Shown here: positions 26,201 to 39,162 of the stretch, one piece after another
Layout of the letters: each line of letters begins with the position of its first letter
Position numbering within the stretch: position 1 is the first letter of the stretch
Assembly (NCBI GenBank): GCA_947561715.1
Contig: OX387199.1
Coordinates: forward strand, 12,653,001 to 12,717,000
DNA length: 64,000 nucleotides
Origin: Ascidia mentula
Lineage: Eukaryota; Chordata; Ascidiacea; Phlebobranchia; Ascidiidae
Direction: 5' to 3'
Translations under genes and position numbers: made by a program
Notes under the pieces: generated by a model
The model's input: only the letters and a program-made list of their open reading frames with translations
Told to the model about the DNA's origin: nothing
Database searches by the model: none

Positions 26201-27983
26201 CCAGTATTGCGTTTGCGGTTGCACAACGTATGTAACTATGCGCTTTCAGCACTTGTCCATTTTGCAGTATATGACTTTTCGATAAAAAATATTTTTTTTC
26301 AGTACAAGCTTTATTATACAGTGGAAAACGCTGATACTCCAGTACTGAGTTTGCGGTTGCACAACGTATGTAACCATGCGATTTCAGCACTTGTCCATTT
26401 TGCAGTATATGACTTTTCGATAAAAAATATTTTTTTTCAGTACAAGCTTCATTATACATTGGAAAACGCTGATACTCCAGTACTGAGTTTGCGGTTGCAC
26501 AACGTATGTAACCATGCGATTTCAGCACTTGTCCATTTTGCAGTATACGACTTTTCGGTAAAAAATATTTTTTTTCAGTACAAGCTTTATTATACAGTGG
26601 AAAACGCTGATACTCCAGTACTGAGTTTGCGGTTGCACAACGTATGTAACTGTGCGCTTTCAGCACTTGTCCATTTTGCAGTATATGACTTTTCGATAAA
26701 AAATATTTTTTTTCAGTACAAGCTTTATTATACAGTGGAAAACGCTGATACTCCAGTTTTGCGTTTGCGGTTGCACAACGTATGTAACTATGCGCTTTCA
26801 GCACTTGTCCATTTTGCAGTATATGACTTTTCGATAAAAAATTTTTTTTTTCTGTACAAGCTTTATTATACCGTGGAAAACGCTGATACTCCAGTACTGA
26901 GTTTGCGGTTGCACAACGTATGTAACTATGCGATTTCAGCACTTGTCCATTTTGCAGTATATGAATTTTCGATAAAAAATATTTTTTGTCAGTACAAGCT
27001 TTATTATACAGTGGAAAACGCTGATACTCCAGTACTGAGTTTGCGGTTGCACAACGTATGTAACCATGCGATTTCAGCACTTGTCCATTTTGAAGTATAC
27101 GACTTTTCGGTAAAAAATATATTTTATTCAGTACAAGCTTTATTATACAGTGGAAAACGCTGATACTCCAGTATTGCGTTTGCGGTTGCACAACGTATAT
27201 AACTATGCGCTTTCAGCACTTGTCCATTTTGCAGTATATGACTTTTCGATAAAAAATATTTTTTTTCAGTACAAGCTTTATTATACAGTGGAAAACGCTG
27301 ATACTCCAGTACTGAGTTTGCGGTTGCACAACGTATGTAACTATGCGCTTTCAGCACTTGTCCATTTTGCAGTATATGACTTTTCGATAAAAAATATTTT
27401 TTTTCAGTACAAGCTTTATTATACAGTGGAAAACGCTGATACCCCAGTACTGAGTTTGTGGTTGCACAACGTATGTAACCATGCGATTTCAGCACTTGTC
27501 CATTTTGCAGTACACGACTATTCGGTAAAAAATATTTTTTTTCAGTACAAGCTTTGTTATACAGTGGAAAACGCTGATACTCCAGTTTTGCGTTTGCGGT
27601 TGCACAACGTATGTAACTATGCGCTTTCAGCACTTGTCCATTTTGCAGTATATGACTTTTCGATAAAATATATTTTTTTTCAGTACAAGCTTTATTATAC
27701 AGTGGAAAACGCTGATACTCCAGTACTGAGTTTGCGGTTGCACAACGTATGTAACTATGTGATTTCAGCACTTGTCCATTTTGCAGTATATGACTTTTCG
27801 ATAAAAAATATTTTTTTTCAGTACAAGCTTTATTATACAGTGGAAAACGCTGATACTCCAGTACTGAGTTTGCGGTTGCACAACGTATGTAACCATGCGA
27901 TTTCAGCACTTGTCCATTTTTCAGTATATGACTTTTCGATAAAAAATATTTTTTTTCAGTACAAGCTTTATTATACAGTGGAA
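23241..27983 (+). repeat. Higher-order repeat, 4,833-bp period, third copy of the family
   Basis: Positions 23683-27983 match 18850-23150 at an offset of 4,833 bp. Compared with 18589 onward, one monomer is missing near 23640-23690, which changes the offset from 4,971 to 4,833 bp. Private changes include CACAGCG near 23877, CACTGGACAACG near 24662 (shared with 32945 and 34325) and CTTCATTATAC near 26448. The match ends near 27983, where this copy continues with an AATGAG-type monomer and the earlier one with a TTTTGCGT-type. Confidence 0.82.
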
Positions 27984-29740
27984 AACGCTGATACTCCAGT
28001 AATGAGTTTGCGGTTGCACAACGTATGTAACTATGCGATTTCAGCACTTGTCCATCTTGCAGTATATGACTTTTCGATAAAAAATATTTTTTTTCATTAC
28101 AAGCTTTATTATACAGTGGAAAACGCTGGTACTCCAGTATTGCTTTTGCGGTTGCACAACGTATTTAACTATGCGATTTCAGCACTTGTCCATTTTGCAG
28201 TATATGACTTTTCGATAAAAAATATTTTTTTTCAGTACAAGCTTTATTATACAGTGGAAAACGCTGATACTCCAGTATTGCCTTTGCGGTTGCACAACGT
28301 ATGTAACTATGCGATTTCAGCACTTGTCCATTTTGCAGTATATGACTTTTCGATAAAAAATATTTTTTTTCAGTACAAGCTTTATTATACAGTGGAAAAC
28401 GCTGATACTCCAGTATTGCGTTTGCGGTTGCACAACGTATGTAACTATGCGCTTTCAGCACTTGTCCATTTTGCAGTATATGACTTTTCGATAAAAAATA
28501 TGTTTTTTTCAGTACAAGCTTTATTATACAGTGGACAACGCTGATACTCCAGTATTGCGTTTGCGGTTGCACAACGTATGTAACTATGCGCTTTCAGCAC
28601 TTGTCCATTTTGCAGTATATGACTTTTCGATAAAAAATATTTTTTTTCAGTACAAGCTTTATTATACAGTGGAAAACGCTGACACTCCAGTACTGAGTTT
28701 GCGGTTGCACAACGTATGTAACTATGCGCTTTCAGCACTTGTCCATTTTGCAGTATATGACTTTTCGATAAAAAATATTTTTTTTCAGTACAAGCTTTAT
28801 TATACAGTGGACAACGCTGATACTCCAGTATTGCGTTTGCGGTTGCACAACGTATGTAACTATGCGCTTTCAGCACTTGTCCATTTTGCAGTATATGACT
28901 TTTCGATAAAAAATATTTTTTTTCAGTACAAGCTTTATTATACAGTGGAAAACGCTGATACTCCAGTACTGAGTTTGCGGTTGCACAACGTATGTAACCA
29001 TGCGATTTCAGCACTTGTCCATTTTGAAGTATACGACTTTTCGGTAAAAAATATATTTTATTCAGTACAAGCTTTATTATACAGTGGAAAACGCTGATAC
29101 TCCAGTATTGCGTTTGCGGTTGCACAACGTATGTAACTATGCGCTTTCAGCACTTGTCCATTTTGCAGTATATGACTTTTCGATAAAAAATATTTTTTTT
29201 CAGTACAAGCTTTATTATACAGTGGAAAACGCTGATACTCCAGTACTGAGTTTGCGGTTGCACAACGTATGTAACCATGCGATTTCAGAACTTGTCCATT
29301 TTGCAGTATACGACTTTTCGGTAAAAAATATTTTTTTTCAGTACAAGCTTTATTATACAGTGGAAAACGCTGATACTCCAGTACTAAGTTTGCGGTTGCA
29401 CAACGTATGTAACTATGCGCTTTCAGCACTTGTCCATTTTGCAGTATATGACTTTTCGATAAAAAATATTTTTTTTCAGTACAAGCTTTATTATACAGTG
29501 GAAAACGCTGATACTCCAGTACTGAGTTTGCGGTTGCACAACGTATGTAATCATGTGATTTCAGCACTTGTCCATTTTGCAGTATACGACTTTTCGGTAA
29601 AAAATATATTTTTTTCAGTACAAGCTTTATTATACAGTGGAAAACGATGATACTCCAGTTTTGCGTTTGCGGTTGCACAACGTATGTAACTATGCGCTTT
29701 CAGCACTTGTCCATTTTGCAGTATATGACTTTTCGATAAA
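27984..29740 (+). repeat. Higher-order segment with local dimer structure, first copy
   Basis: Repeated at 37095-38851 at an offset of 9,111 bp (66 monomers plus 3 bp). Around 28531-29000 two-monomer units alternate (GTGGACAACG with TTGCGT, then GTGGAAAACG with ACTGAG), spaced 276 bp apart. Private changes shared with the later copy include GACACTCC near 28681 and 37792 and ATATGTTTTTTTC near 28499 and 37610. The match stops near 29740, where this copy joins an AATGAG-type monomer. Confidence 0.8.
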
Positions 29741-32100
29741 AAATATTTTTTTTCAGTACAAGCTTTATTATACAGTGGAAAACGCTGATACTCCAGTAAT
29801 GAGTTTGCGGTTGCACAACGTATGTAACTATGCTATTTCAGCACTTGTCCATCTTGCAGTATATGACTTTTCGATAAAAAATATTTTTTTTCATTACAAG
29901 CTTTATTATACAGTGGAAAACGCTGATACTCCAGTATTGCTTTTGTGGTTGCACAACGTATGTAACTATGCGATTTCAGCACTTGTCCATTTTGCAGTAT
30001 ATGACTTTTCGATAAAAAATATTTTTTTCAGTACAAGCTTTATTATACAGTGGAAAACGCTGATACTCCAGTATTGCGTTTGCGGTTGCACAACGTATGT
30101 AACTATGCGATTTCAGCACTTGTCCATTTTGCAGTATATGACTTTTCGATAAAAAATATTTGTTTTCAGTACAAGCTTTATTATACAGTGGAAAACGCTG
30201 ATACTCCAGTATTGCGTTTGCGGTTGCACAACGTATGTAACTATGCGCTTTCAGCACTTGTCCATTTTGCAGTACATGACTTTTCGATAAAAAATATTTT
30301 TTTTCAGTACAAGCTTTATTATACAGTGGAAAACGCTGATACTCCAGTATTGCGTTTGCGGTTGCACAACGTATGTAACTATGCGCTTTCAGCACTTGTC
30401 CATTTTGCAGTATATGACTTTTCGATAAAAAATATTTTTTTTCAGTACAAGCTTTATTATACAGTGGAAAACGCTGATACTCCAGTACTGAGTTTGCGGT
30501 TGCACAACGTATGTAACCATGCGATTTCAGCACTTGTCCATTTTGCAGTATATGACTTTTCGATAAAAAATATTTTTTTTCAGTACAAGCTTTATTATAC
30601 ATTGGAAAACGCTGATACTCCAGTACTGAGTTTGCGGTTGCACAACGTATGTAACCATGCGATTTCAGCACTTGTCCATTTTGCAGTATACGACTTTTCG
30701 GTAAAAAATATTTTTTTTCAGTACAAGCTTTATTATACAGTGGAAAACGCTGATACTCCAGTACTGAGTTTGCGGTTGCACAACGTATGTAACTGTGCGC
30801 TTTCAGCACTTGTCCATTTTGCAGTATATGACTTTTCGATAAAAAATATTTTTTTTCAGTACAAGCTTTATTATACAGTGGAAAACGCTGATACTCCAGT
30901 TTTGCGTTTGCGGTTGCACAACGTATGTAACTATGCGCTTTCAGCACTTGTCCATTTTGCAGTATATGACTTTTCGATAAAAAATTTTTTTTTCTGTACA
31001 AGCTTTATTATACCGTGGAAAACGCTGATACTCCAGTACTGAGTTTGCGGTTGCACAACGTATGTAACTATGCGATTTCAGCACTTGTCCATTTTGCAGT
31101 ATATGAATTTTCGATAAAAAATATTTTTTGTCAGTACAAGCTTTATTATACAGTGGAAAACGCTGATACTCCAGTACTGAGTTTGCGGTTGCACAACGTA
31201 TGTAACCATGCGATTTCAGCACTTGTCCATTTTGAAGTATACGACTTTTCGGTAAAAAATATATTTTATTCAGTACAAGCTTTATTATACAGTGGAAAAC
31301 GCTGATACTCCAGTATTGCGTTTGCGGTTGCACAACGTACATAACTATGCGCTTTCAGCACTTGTCCATTTTGCAGTATATGACTTTTCGATAAAAAATA
31401 TTTTTTTTCAGTACAAGCTTTATTATACAGTGGAAAACGCTGATACTCCAGTACTGAGTTTGCGGTTGCACAACGTATGTAACTATGCGCTTTCAGCACT
31501 TGTCCATTTTGCAGTATATGACTTTTCAATAAAAAATATTTTTTTTCAGTACAAGCTTTATTATACAGTGGAAAACGCTGATACCCCAGTACTGAGTTTG
31601 CGGTTGCACAACGTATGTAACCATGCGATTTCAGCACTTGTCCATTTTGCAGTACACGACTATTCGGTAAAAAATATTTTTTTTCAGTACAAGCTTTGTT
31701 ATACAGTGGAAAACGCTGATACTCCAGTTTTGCGTTTGCGGTTGCACAACGTATGTAACTATGCGCTTTCAGCACTTGTCCATTTTGCAGTATATGACTT
31801 TTCGATAAAAAATATTTTTTTTCAGTACAAGCTTTATTATACAGTGGAAAACGCTGATACTCCAGTACTGAGTTTGCGGTTGCACAACGTATGTAACTAT
31901 GTGATTTCAGCACTTGTCCATTTTGCAGTATATGACTTTTCGATAAAAAATATTTTTTTTCAGTACAAGCTTTATTATACAGTGGAAAACGCTGATACTC
32001 CAGTACTGAGTTTGCGGTTGCACAACGTATGTAACCATGCGATTTCAGCACTTGTCCATTTTTCAGTATATGACTTTTCGATAAAAAATATTTTTTTTCA
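29741..32100 (+). repeat. Higher-order segment matching 20.8-23.1 kb
   Basis: Positions 30050-32100 follow the variant order of 21074-23125 at an offset of 8,976 to 8,975 bp (65 monomers plus about 5 bp). The register landmark near 31336 reads GTACATAAC where the other copies have GTATATAAC. Two shortened T-runs, near 30030 and 31000, break the plus frame. TTTTGTGG near 29943 is private. The segment shows the same higher-order family re-entering the array after the 27984-29740 block. Confidence 0.75.
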
Positions 32101-33618
32101 GTACAAGCTTTATTGTACAGTGGAAAACGCTGATACTCCAGTTTTGCGTTTGCGGTTGCACAACGTATGTAACTATGCGCTTTCAGCACTTGTCCATTTT
32201 GCAGTATATGACTTTTCGATAAAAAATATTTTTTTTCAGTACAAGCTTTATTATACAGTGGAAAACGCTGATACTCCAGTACTGAATTTGCGGTTGCACA
32301 ACGTATGTAACCATGCGATTTCAGCACTTGTCCATTTTTCAGTATATGACTTTTCGATAAAAAATATTTTTTTTCAGTACAAGCTTTATTATACAGTGGA
32401 AAACGCTGATACTCCAGTAATGAGTTTGCGGTTGCACAACGTATGTAACTATGCGATTTCAGCACTTGTCCATCTTGCAGTATATGACTTTTCGACAAAA
32501 AATATTTTTTTTCATTACAAGCTTTATTATACAGTGGAAAACGCTGGTACTCCAGTATTGCTTTTGCGGTTGCACAACGTATTTAACTATGCGATTTCAG
32601 CACTTGTCCATTTTGCAGTATATGACTTTTCGATAAAAAATATTTTTTTTCAGTACAAGCTTTATTATACAGTGGAAAACGCTGATACTCCAGTATTGCC
32701 TTTGCGGTTGCACAACGTATGTAACTATGCGATTTCAGCACTTGTCCATTTTGCAGTATATGACTTTTCGATAAAAAATATTTTTTTTCAGTACAAGCTT
32801 TATTATACAGTGGAAAACGCTGATACTCCAGTATTGCGTTTGCGGTTGCACAACGTATGTAACTATGCGCTTTCAGCACTTGTCCATTTTGCAGTATATG
32901 ACTTTTCGATAAAAAATATTTTTTTTCAGTACAAGCTTTATTATACACTGGACAACGCTGATACTCCAGTATTGCGTTTGCGGTTGCACAACGTATGTAT
33001 CTATGCGCTTTCAGCACTTGTCCATTTTGCAGTATATGACTTTTCGATAAAAAATATTTTTTTTCAGTACAAGCTTTATTATACAGTGGAAAACGCTGAT
33101 ACTCCAGTACTGAGTTTGCGGTTGCACAACGTATGTAACTATGCGCTTTCAGCACTTGTCCATTTTGCAGTATATGACTTTTCGATAAAAAATATTTTTT
33201 TTCAGTACAAGCTTTATTATACAGTGGAAAACGCTGATACCCCAGTACTGAGTTTGCGGTTGCACAACGTATGTAACCATGCGATTTCAGCACTTGTCCA
33301 TTTTGCAGTATACGACTATTCGGTAAAAAATATTTTTTTTCAGTACAAGCTTTGTTATACAGTGGAAAACGCTGATACTCCAGTTTTGCGTTTGCGGTTG
33401 CACAACGTATGTAACTATGCGCTTTCAGCACTTGTCCATTTTGCAGTATATGACTTTTCGATAAAAAATATTTTTTTTCAGTACAAGCTTTATTATACAG
33501 TGGAAAACGCTGATACTCCAGTACTGAGTTTGCGGTTGCACAACGTATGTAACCATGCGATTTCAGCACTTGTCCATTTTTCAGTATATGACTTTTCGAT
33601 AAAAAATATTTTTTTTCA
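32101..33618 (+). repeat. 11-monomer duplication (1,518 bp), first copy
   Basis: A run of 11 monomers starting with the private TTTATTGTACAGTGG monomer near 32113 recurs at 33631, exactly 1,518 bp (11 x 138) later. Shared private changes include ACTGAATTTG (32281 and 33799) and GTATTTAAC (32580 and 34098). The exact multiple with no extra bases, and the shared rare changes, point to one recent unequal exchange. Confidence 0.85.
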
Positions 33619-35170
33619 GTACAAGCTTTATTGTACAGTGGAAAACGCTGATACTCCAGTTTTGCGTTTGCGGTTGCACAACGTATGTAACTATGCGCTT
33701 TCAGCACTTGTCCATTTTGCAGTATATGACTTTTCGATAAAAAATATTTTTTTTCAGTACAAGCTTTATTATACAGTGGAAAACGCTGATACTCCAGTAC
33801 TGAATTTGCGGTTGCACAACGTATGTAACCATGCGATTTCAGCACTTGTCCATTTTTCAGTATATGACTTTTCGATAAAAAATATTTTTTTTCAGTACAA
33901 GCTTTATTATACAGTGGAAAACGCTGATACTCCAGTAATGAGTTTGCGGTTGCACAACGTATGTAACTATGCGATTTCAGCACTTGTCCATCTTGCAGTA
34001 TATGACTTTTCGACAAAAAATATTTTTTTTCATTACAAGCTTTATTATACAGTGGAAAACGCTGGTACTCCAGTATTGCTTTTGCGGTTGCACAACGTAT
34101 TTAACTATGCGATTTCAGCACTTGTCCATTTTGCAGTATATGACTTTTCGATAAAAAATATTTTTTTTCAGTACAAGCTTTATAATACAGTGGAAAACGC
34201 TGATACTCCAGTATTGCGTTTGCGGTTGCACAACGTATGTAACTATGCGCTTTCAGCACTTGTCCATTTTGCAGTATATGACTTTTCGATAAAAAATATT
34301 TTTTTTCAGTACAAGCTTTATTATACACTGGACAACGCTGATACTCCAGTATTGCGTTTGCGGTTGCACAACGTATGTATCTATGCGCTTTCAGCACTTG
34401 TCCATTTTGCAGTATATGACTTTTCGATAAAAAATATTTTTTTTCAGTACAAGCTTTATTATACAGTGGAAAACGCTGATACTCCAGTACTGAGTTTGCG
34501 GTTGCACAACGTATGTAACTATGCGCTTTCAGCACTTGTCCATTTTGCAGTATATGACTTTTCGATAAAAAATATTTTTTTTCAGTACAAGCTTTATTAT
34601 ACAGTGGAAAACGCTGATACCCCAGTACTGAGTTTGCGGTTGCACAACGTATGTAACCATGCGATTTCAGCACTTGTCCATTTTGCAGTATACGACTATT
34701 CGGTAAAAAATATTTTTTTTCAGTACAAGCTTTGTTATACAGTGGAAAACGCTGATACTCCAGTTTTGCGTTTGCGGTTGCACAACGTATGTAACTATGC
34801 GCTTTCAGCACTTGTCCATTTTGCAGTATATGACTTTTCGATAAAAAATATTTTTTTTCAGTACAAGCTTTATTATACAGTGGAAAATGCTGATACTCCA
34901 GTACTGAGTTTGCGGTTGCACAACGTATGTAACTATGCGATTTCAGCACTTGTCCATTTTGCAGTATACGACTTTTCGGTAAAAAATATTTTATTTCAGT
35001 ACAAGCTTTATTATACAGTGGAAAACGCTGGTACTCCAGCATTGCTTTTGCGGTTGCACAACGTATGTAACTATGCGATTTCAGCACTTGTCCATTTTGC
35101 AGTATATGACTTTTCGACAAAAAATAGTTTTTTTTCTGTACAAGCTTTATTATACAGTGGAAAAGGCTGA
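33619..35170 (+). repeat. 11-monomer duplication, second copy with one monomer lost
   Basis: Follows the first copy through the GTATTTAAC monomer near 34098. It then passes straight into the TTGCGT-type monomer at about 34190, so the TTGCCT-type monomer present at 32680-32817 is absent. The junction monomer carries a private TTTATAATACAG near 34182. Whole-monomer loss with no partial unit is what unequal exchange between aligned monomers gives. After this point the order continues as in 24526-25506 at an offset of 9,664 bp. Confidence 0.8.
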
Positions 35171-37641
35171 TACTCCAGTATTGCGTTTGCGGTTGCACAA
35201 CGTATGTAACTATGCGATTTCAGCACTTGTCCATTTGGCAGTATATGACTTTTCGATAAAAAATGTTTTTTTTCAGTACAAGCTTTATTATACAGTGGAA
35301 AACGCTGATACTCCAGTAATGAGTTTGCGGTTGCACAACGTATGTAACTATGCTATTTCAGCACTTGTCCATCTTGCAGTATATGACTTTTCGATAAAAA
35401 ATATTTTTTTCATTACAAGCTTTATTATACAGTGGAAAACGCTGGTACTCCAGTATTGCTTTTGCGGTTGCACAACGTATGTAACTATGCGATTTCAGCA
35501 CTTGTCCATTTTGCAGTATATGACTTTTCGATAAAAAATATTTTTTTTCAGTACAAGCTTTATTATACAGTGGAAAACGCTGATACTCCAGTATTGCGTT
35601 TGCGGTTGCACAACGTATGTAACTATGCGATTTCAGCACTTGTCCATTTTGCAGTATATGACTTTTCGATAAAAAATATTTTTTTTCAGTACAAGCTTTA
35701 TTATACAGTGGAAAACGCTGATACTCCAGTACTGAGTTTGCGGTTGCACAACGTATGTAACTGTGCGCTTTCAGCACTTGTCCATTTTGCAGTATATGAC
35801 TTTTCGATAAAAAATATTTTTTTTCAGTACAAGCTTTATTATACAGTGGAAAACGCTGATACTCCAGTTTTGCGTTTGCGGTTGCACAACGTATGTAACT
35901 ATGCGCTTTCAGCACTTGTCCATTTTGCAGTATATGACTTTTCGTTAAAAAATTTTTTTTTTCTGTACAAGCTTTATTATACCGTGGAAAACGCTGATAC
36001 TCCAGTACTGAGTTTGCGGTTGCACAACGTATGTAACTATGCGATTTCAGCACTTGTCCATTTTGCAGTATATGAATTTTCGATAAAAAATATTTTTTGT
36101 CAGTACAAGCTTTATTATACAGTGGAAAACGTTGATACTCCAGTACTGAGTTTGCGGTTGCACAACGTATGTAACCATGCGATTTCAGCACTTGTCCATT
36201 TTGAAGTATACGAATTTTCGGTAAAAAATATATTTTATTCAGTACAAGCTTTATTATACAGTGGAAAACGCTGATACTCCAGTATTGCGTTTGCGGTTGC
36301 ACAACGTATATAACTATGCGATTTCAGCACTTGTCCATTTTGCAGTATATGACTTTTCGATAAAAAATATTTTTTTTCAGTACAAGCTTTATTATACAGT
36401 GGAAAACGCTGATACTCCAGTACTGAGTTTGCGGTTGCACAACGTATGTAACTATGCGCTTTCAGCACTTGTCCATTTTGCAGTATATGACTTTTCGATA
36501 AAAAATATTTTTTTTCAGTACAAGCTTTATTATACAGTGGAAAACGCTGATACCCCAGTACTGAGTTTGCGGTTGCACAACGTATGTAACCATGCGATTT
36601 CAGCACTTGTCCATTTTGCAGTACACGACTATTCGGTAAAAAATATTTTTTTTCAGTACAAGCTTTGTTATACAGTGGAAAACGCTGATACTCCAGTTTT
36701 GCGTTTGCGGTTGCACAACGTATGTAACTATGCGCTTTCAGCACTTGTCCATTTTGCAGTATATGACTTTTCGATAAAATATATTTTTTTTCAGTACAAG
36801 CTTTATTATACAGTGGAAAACGCTGATACTCCAGTACTGAGTTTGCGGTTGCACAACGTATGTAACTATGTGATTTCAGCACTTGTCCATTTTGCAGTAT
36901 ATGACTTTTCGATAAAAAATATTTTTTTTCAGTACAAGCTTTATTATACAGTGGAAAACGCTGATACTCCAGTACTGAGTTTGCGGTTGCACAACGTATG
37001 TAACCATGCGATTTCAGCACTTGTCCATTTTTCAGTATATGACTTTTCGATAAAAAATATTTTTTTTCAGTACAAGCTTTATTATACAGTGGAAAACGCT
37101 GATACTCCAGTAATGAGTTTGCGGTTGCACAACGTATGTAACTATGCGATTTCAGCACTTGTCCATCTTGCAGTATATGACTTTTCGATAAAAAATATTT
37201 TTTTTCATTACAAGCTTTATTATACAGTGGAAAACGCTGGTACTCCAGTATTGCTTTTGCGGTTGCACAACGTATTTAACTATGCGATTTCAGCACTTGT
37301 CCATTTTGCAGTATATGACTTTTCGATAAAAAATATTTTTTTTCAGTACAAGCTTTATTATACAGTGGAAAACGCTGATACTCCAGTATTGCCTTTGCGG
37401 TTGCACAACGTATGTAACTATGCGATTTCAGCACTTGTCCATTTTGCAGTATATGACTTTTCGATAAAAAATATTTTTTTTCAGTACAAGCTTTATTATA
37501 CAGTGGAAAACGCTGATACTCCAGTATTGCGTTTGCGGTTGCACAACGTATGTAACTATGCGCTTTCAGCACTTGTCCATTTTGCAGTATATGACTTTTC
37601 GATAAAAAATATGTTTTTTTCAGTACAAGCTTTATTATACA
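35073..37641 (+). repeat. Higher-order repeat, 9.1-9.7-kb period, later copy with a four-monomer deletion
   Basis: Positions 35073-35690 match 25409-26026 at an offset of 9,664 bp. From about 35700 the match resumes with 26590 onward at 9,111 bp. The 553-bp step is four whole monomers plus one base from a shortened T-run near 35407. The missing monomers are the CAGTACATGAC form, the following TTGCGT form and the two ACTGAG forms before the TAACTGTGCG monomer. The GTATATAAC landmark lies at 36305. Private changes include TTTTCGTTAAAA near 35940. Confidence 0.85.
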
Positions 37642-39162
37642 GTGGACAACGCTGATACTCCAGTATTGCGTTTGCGGTTGCACAACGTATGTAACTATGC
37701 GCTTTCAGCACTTGTCCATTTTGCAGTATATGACTTTTCGATAAAAAATATTTTTTTTCAGTACAAGCTTTATTATACAGTGGAAAACGCTGACACTCCA
37801 GTACTGAGTTTGCGGTTGCACAACGTATGTAACTATGCGCTTTCAGCACTTGTCCATTTTGCAGTATATGACTTTTCGATAAAAAATATTTTTTTTCAGT
37901 ACAAGCTTTATTATACAGTGGACAACGCTGATACTCCAGTATTGCGTTTGCGGTTGCACAACGTATGTAACTATGCGCTTTCAGCACTTGTCCATTTTGC
38001 AGTATATGACTTTTCGATAAAAAATATTTTTTTTCAGTACAAGCTTTATTATACAGTGGAAAACGCTGATACTCCAGTACTGAGTTTGCGGTTGCACAAC
38101 GTATGTAACCATGCGATTTCAGCACTTGTCCATTTTGAAGTATACGACTTTTCGGTAAAAAATATATTTTATTCAGTACAAGCTTTATTATACAGTGGAA
38201 AACGCTGATACTCCAGTATTGCGTTTGCGGTTGCACAACGTATGTAACTATGCGCTTTCAGCACTTGTCCATTTTGCAGTATATGACTTTTCGATAAAAA
38301 ATATTTTTTTTCAGTACAAGCTTTATTATACAGTGGAAAACGCTGATACTCCAGTACTGAGTTTGCGGTTGCACAACGTATGTAACCATGCGATTTCAGT
38401 ACTTGTCCATTTTGCAGTATACGACTTTTCGGTAAAAAATATTTTTTTTCAGTACAAGCTTTATTATACAGTGGAAAACGCTGATACTCCAGTACTAAGT
38501 TTGCGGTTGCACAACGTATGTAACTATGCGCTTTCAGCACTTGTCCATTTTGCAGTATATGACTTTTCGATAAAAAGTATTTTTTTTCAGTACAAGCTTT
38601 ATTATACAGTGGAAAACGCTGATACTCCAGTACTGAGTTTGCGGTTGCACAACGTATGTAACCATGTGATTTCAGCACTTGTCCATTTTGCAGTATACGA
38701 CTTTTCGGTAAAAAATATATTTTTTTCAGTACAAGCTTTATTATACAGTGGAAAACGATGATACTCCAGTTTTGCGTTTGCGGTTGCACAACGTATGTAA
38801 CTATGCGCTTTCAGCACTTGTCCATTTTGCAGTATATGACTTTTCGATAAAAAAATTTTTTTTTCTGTACAAGCTTTATTATACCGTGGAAAACGCTGAT
38901 ACTCCAGTACTGAGTTTGCGGTTGCACAACGTATGTAACTATGCGATTTCAGCACTTGTCCATTTTGCAGTATATGAATTTTCGATAAAAAATATTTTTT
39001 TTCAGTACAAGCTTTATTATACAGTGGAAAACGCTGATACTCCAGTACTGAGTTTGCGGTTGCACAACGTATGTAACCATGCGATTTCAGCACTTGTCCA
39101 TTTTGAAGTATACAACTTTTCGGTAAAAAATATATTTTATTCAGTACAAGCTTTATTATACA
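37642..39162 (+). repeat. 11-monomer higher-order unit (1,521 bp), first copy
   Basis: Tandem with 39163-40683 at an offset of 1,521 bp (11 monomers plus 3 bp). Shared markers include GACACTCC (37792, 39313), CAGTACTTGTCC (38398, 39919), ACTAAGTTTG (38494, 40015) and GTGGAAAACGATG (38749, 40270). The first part also matches 28531-29740 in the 9,111-bp period, so this unit was built from an older segment with new monomers appended near 38851. The two copies differ at a few single bases, for example AAAAGTATT near 38574. Confidence 0.88.

Larger units (their letters stand above)
31292..35170 (+). other. Long open frame within the satellite (1,292 codons), not a gene
   Basis: Seen: 28 successive monomers without an indel or stop keep one plus-strand frame open. 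It translates to a 46-residue repeat beginning ENADTPVL and ending YKLYYTV, with hydrophobic stretches. There is no unique start, no non-repeat sequence and no recognisable domain. Variation between monomers changes residues (LSL, LRL, LNL, LPL) without visible preference for silent sites. The frame stays open because 138 is divisible by three. A translated satellite peptide is not impossible but nothing here supports one. Confidence 0.9.

Noticed and set aside
31292-35170. A giant repetitive protein gene of 1,292 codons
   Set aside because: It is an uninterrupted run of satellite monomers in a multiple-of-three period, with the opposite strand also open, no unique start or end, no recognised domain, and free residue-changing variation.
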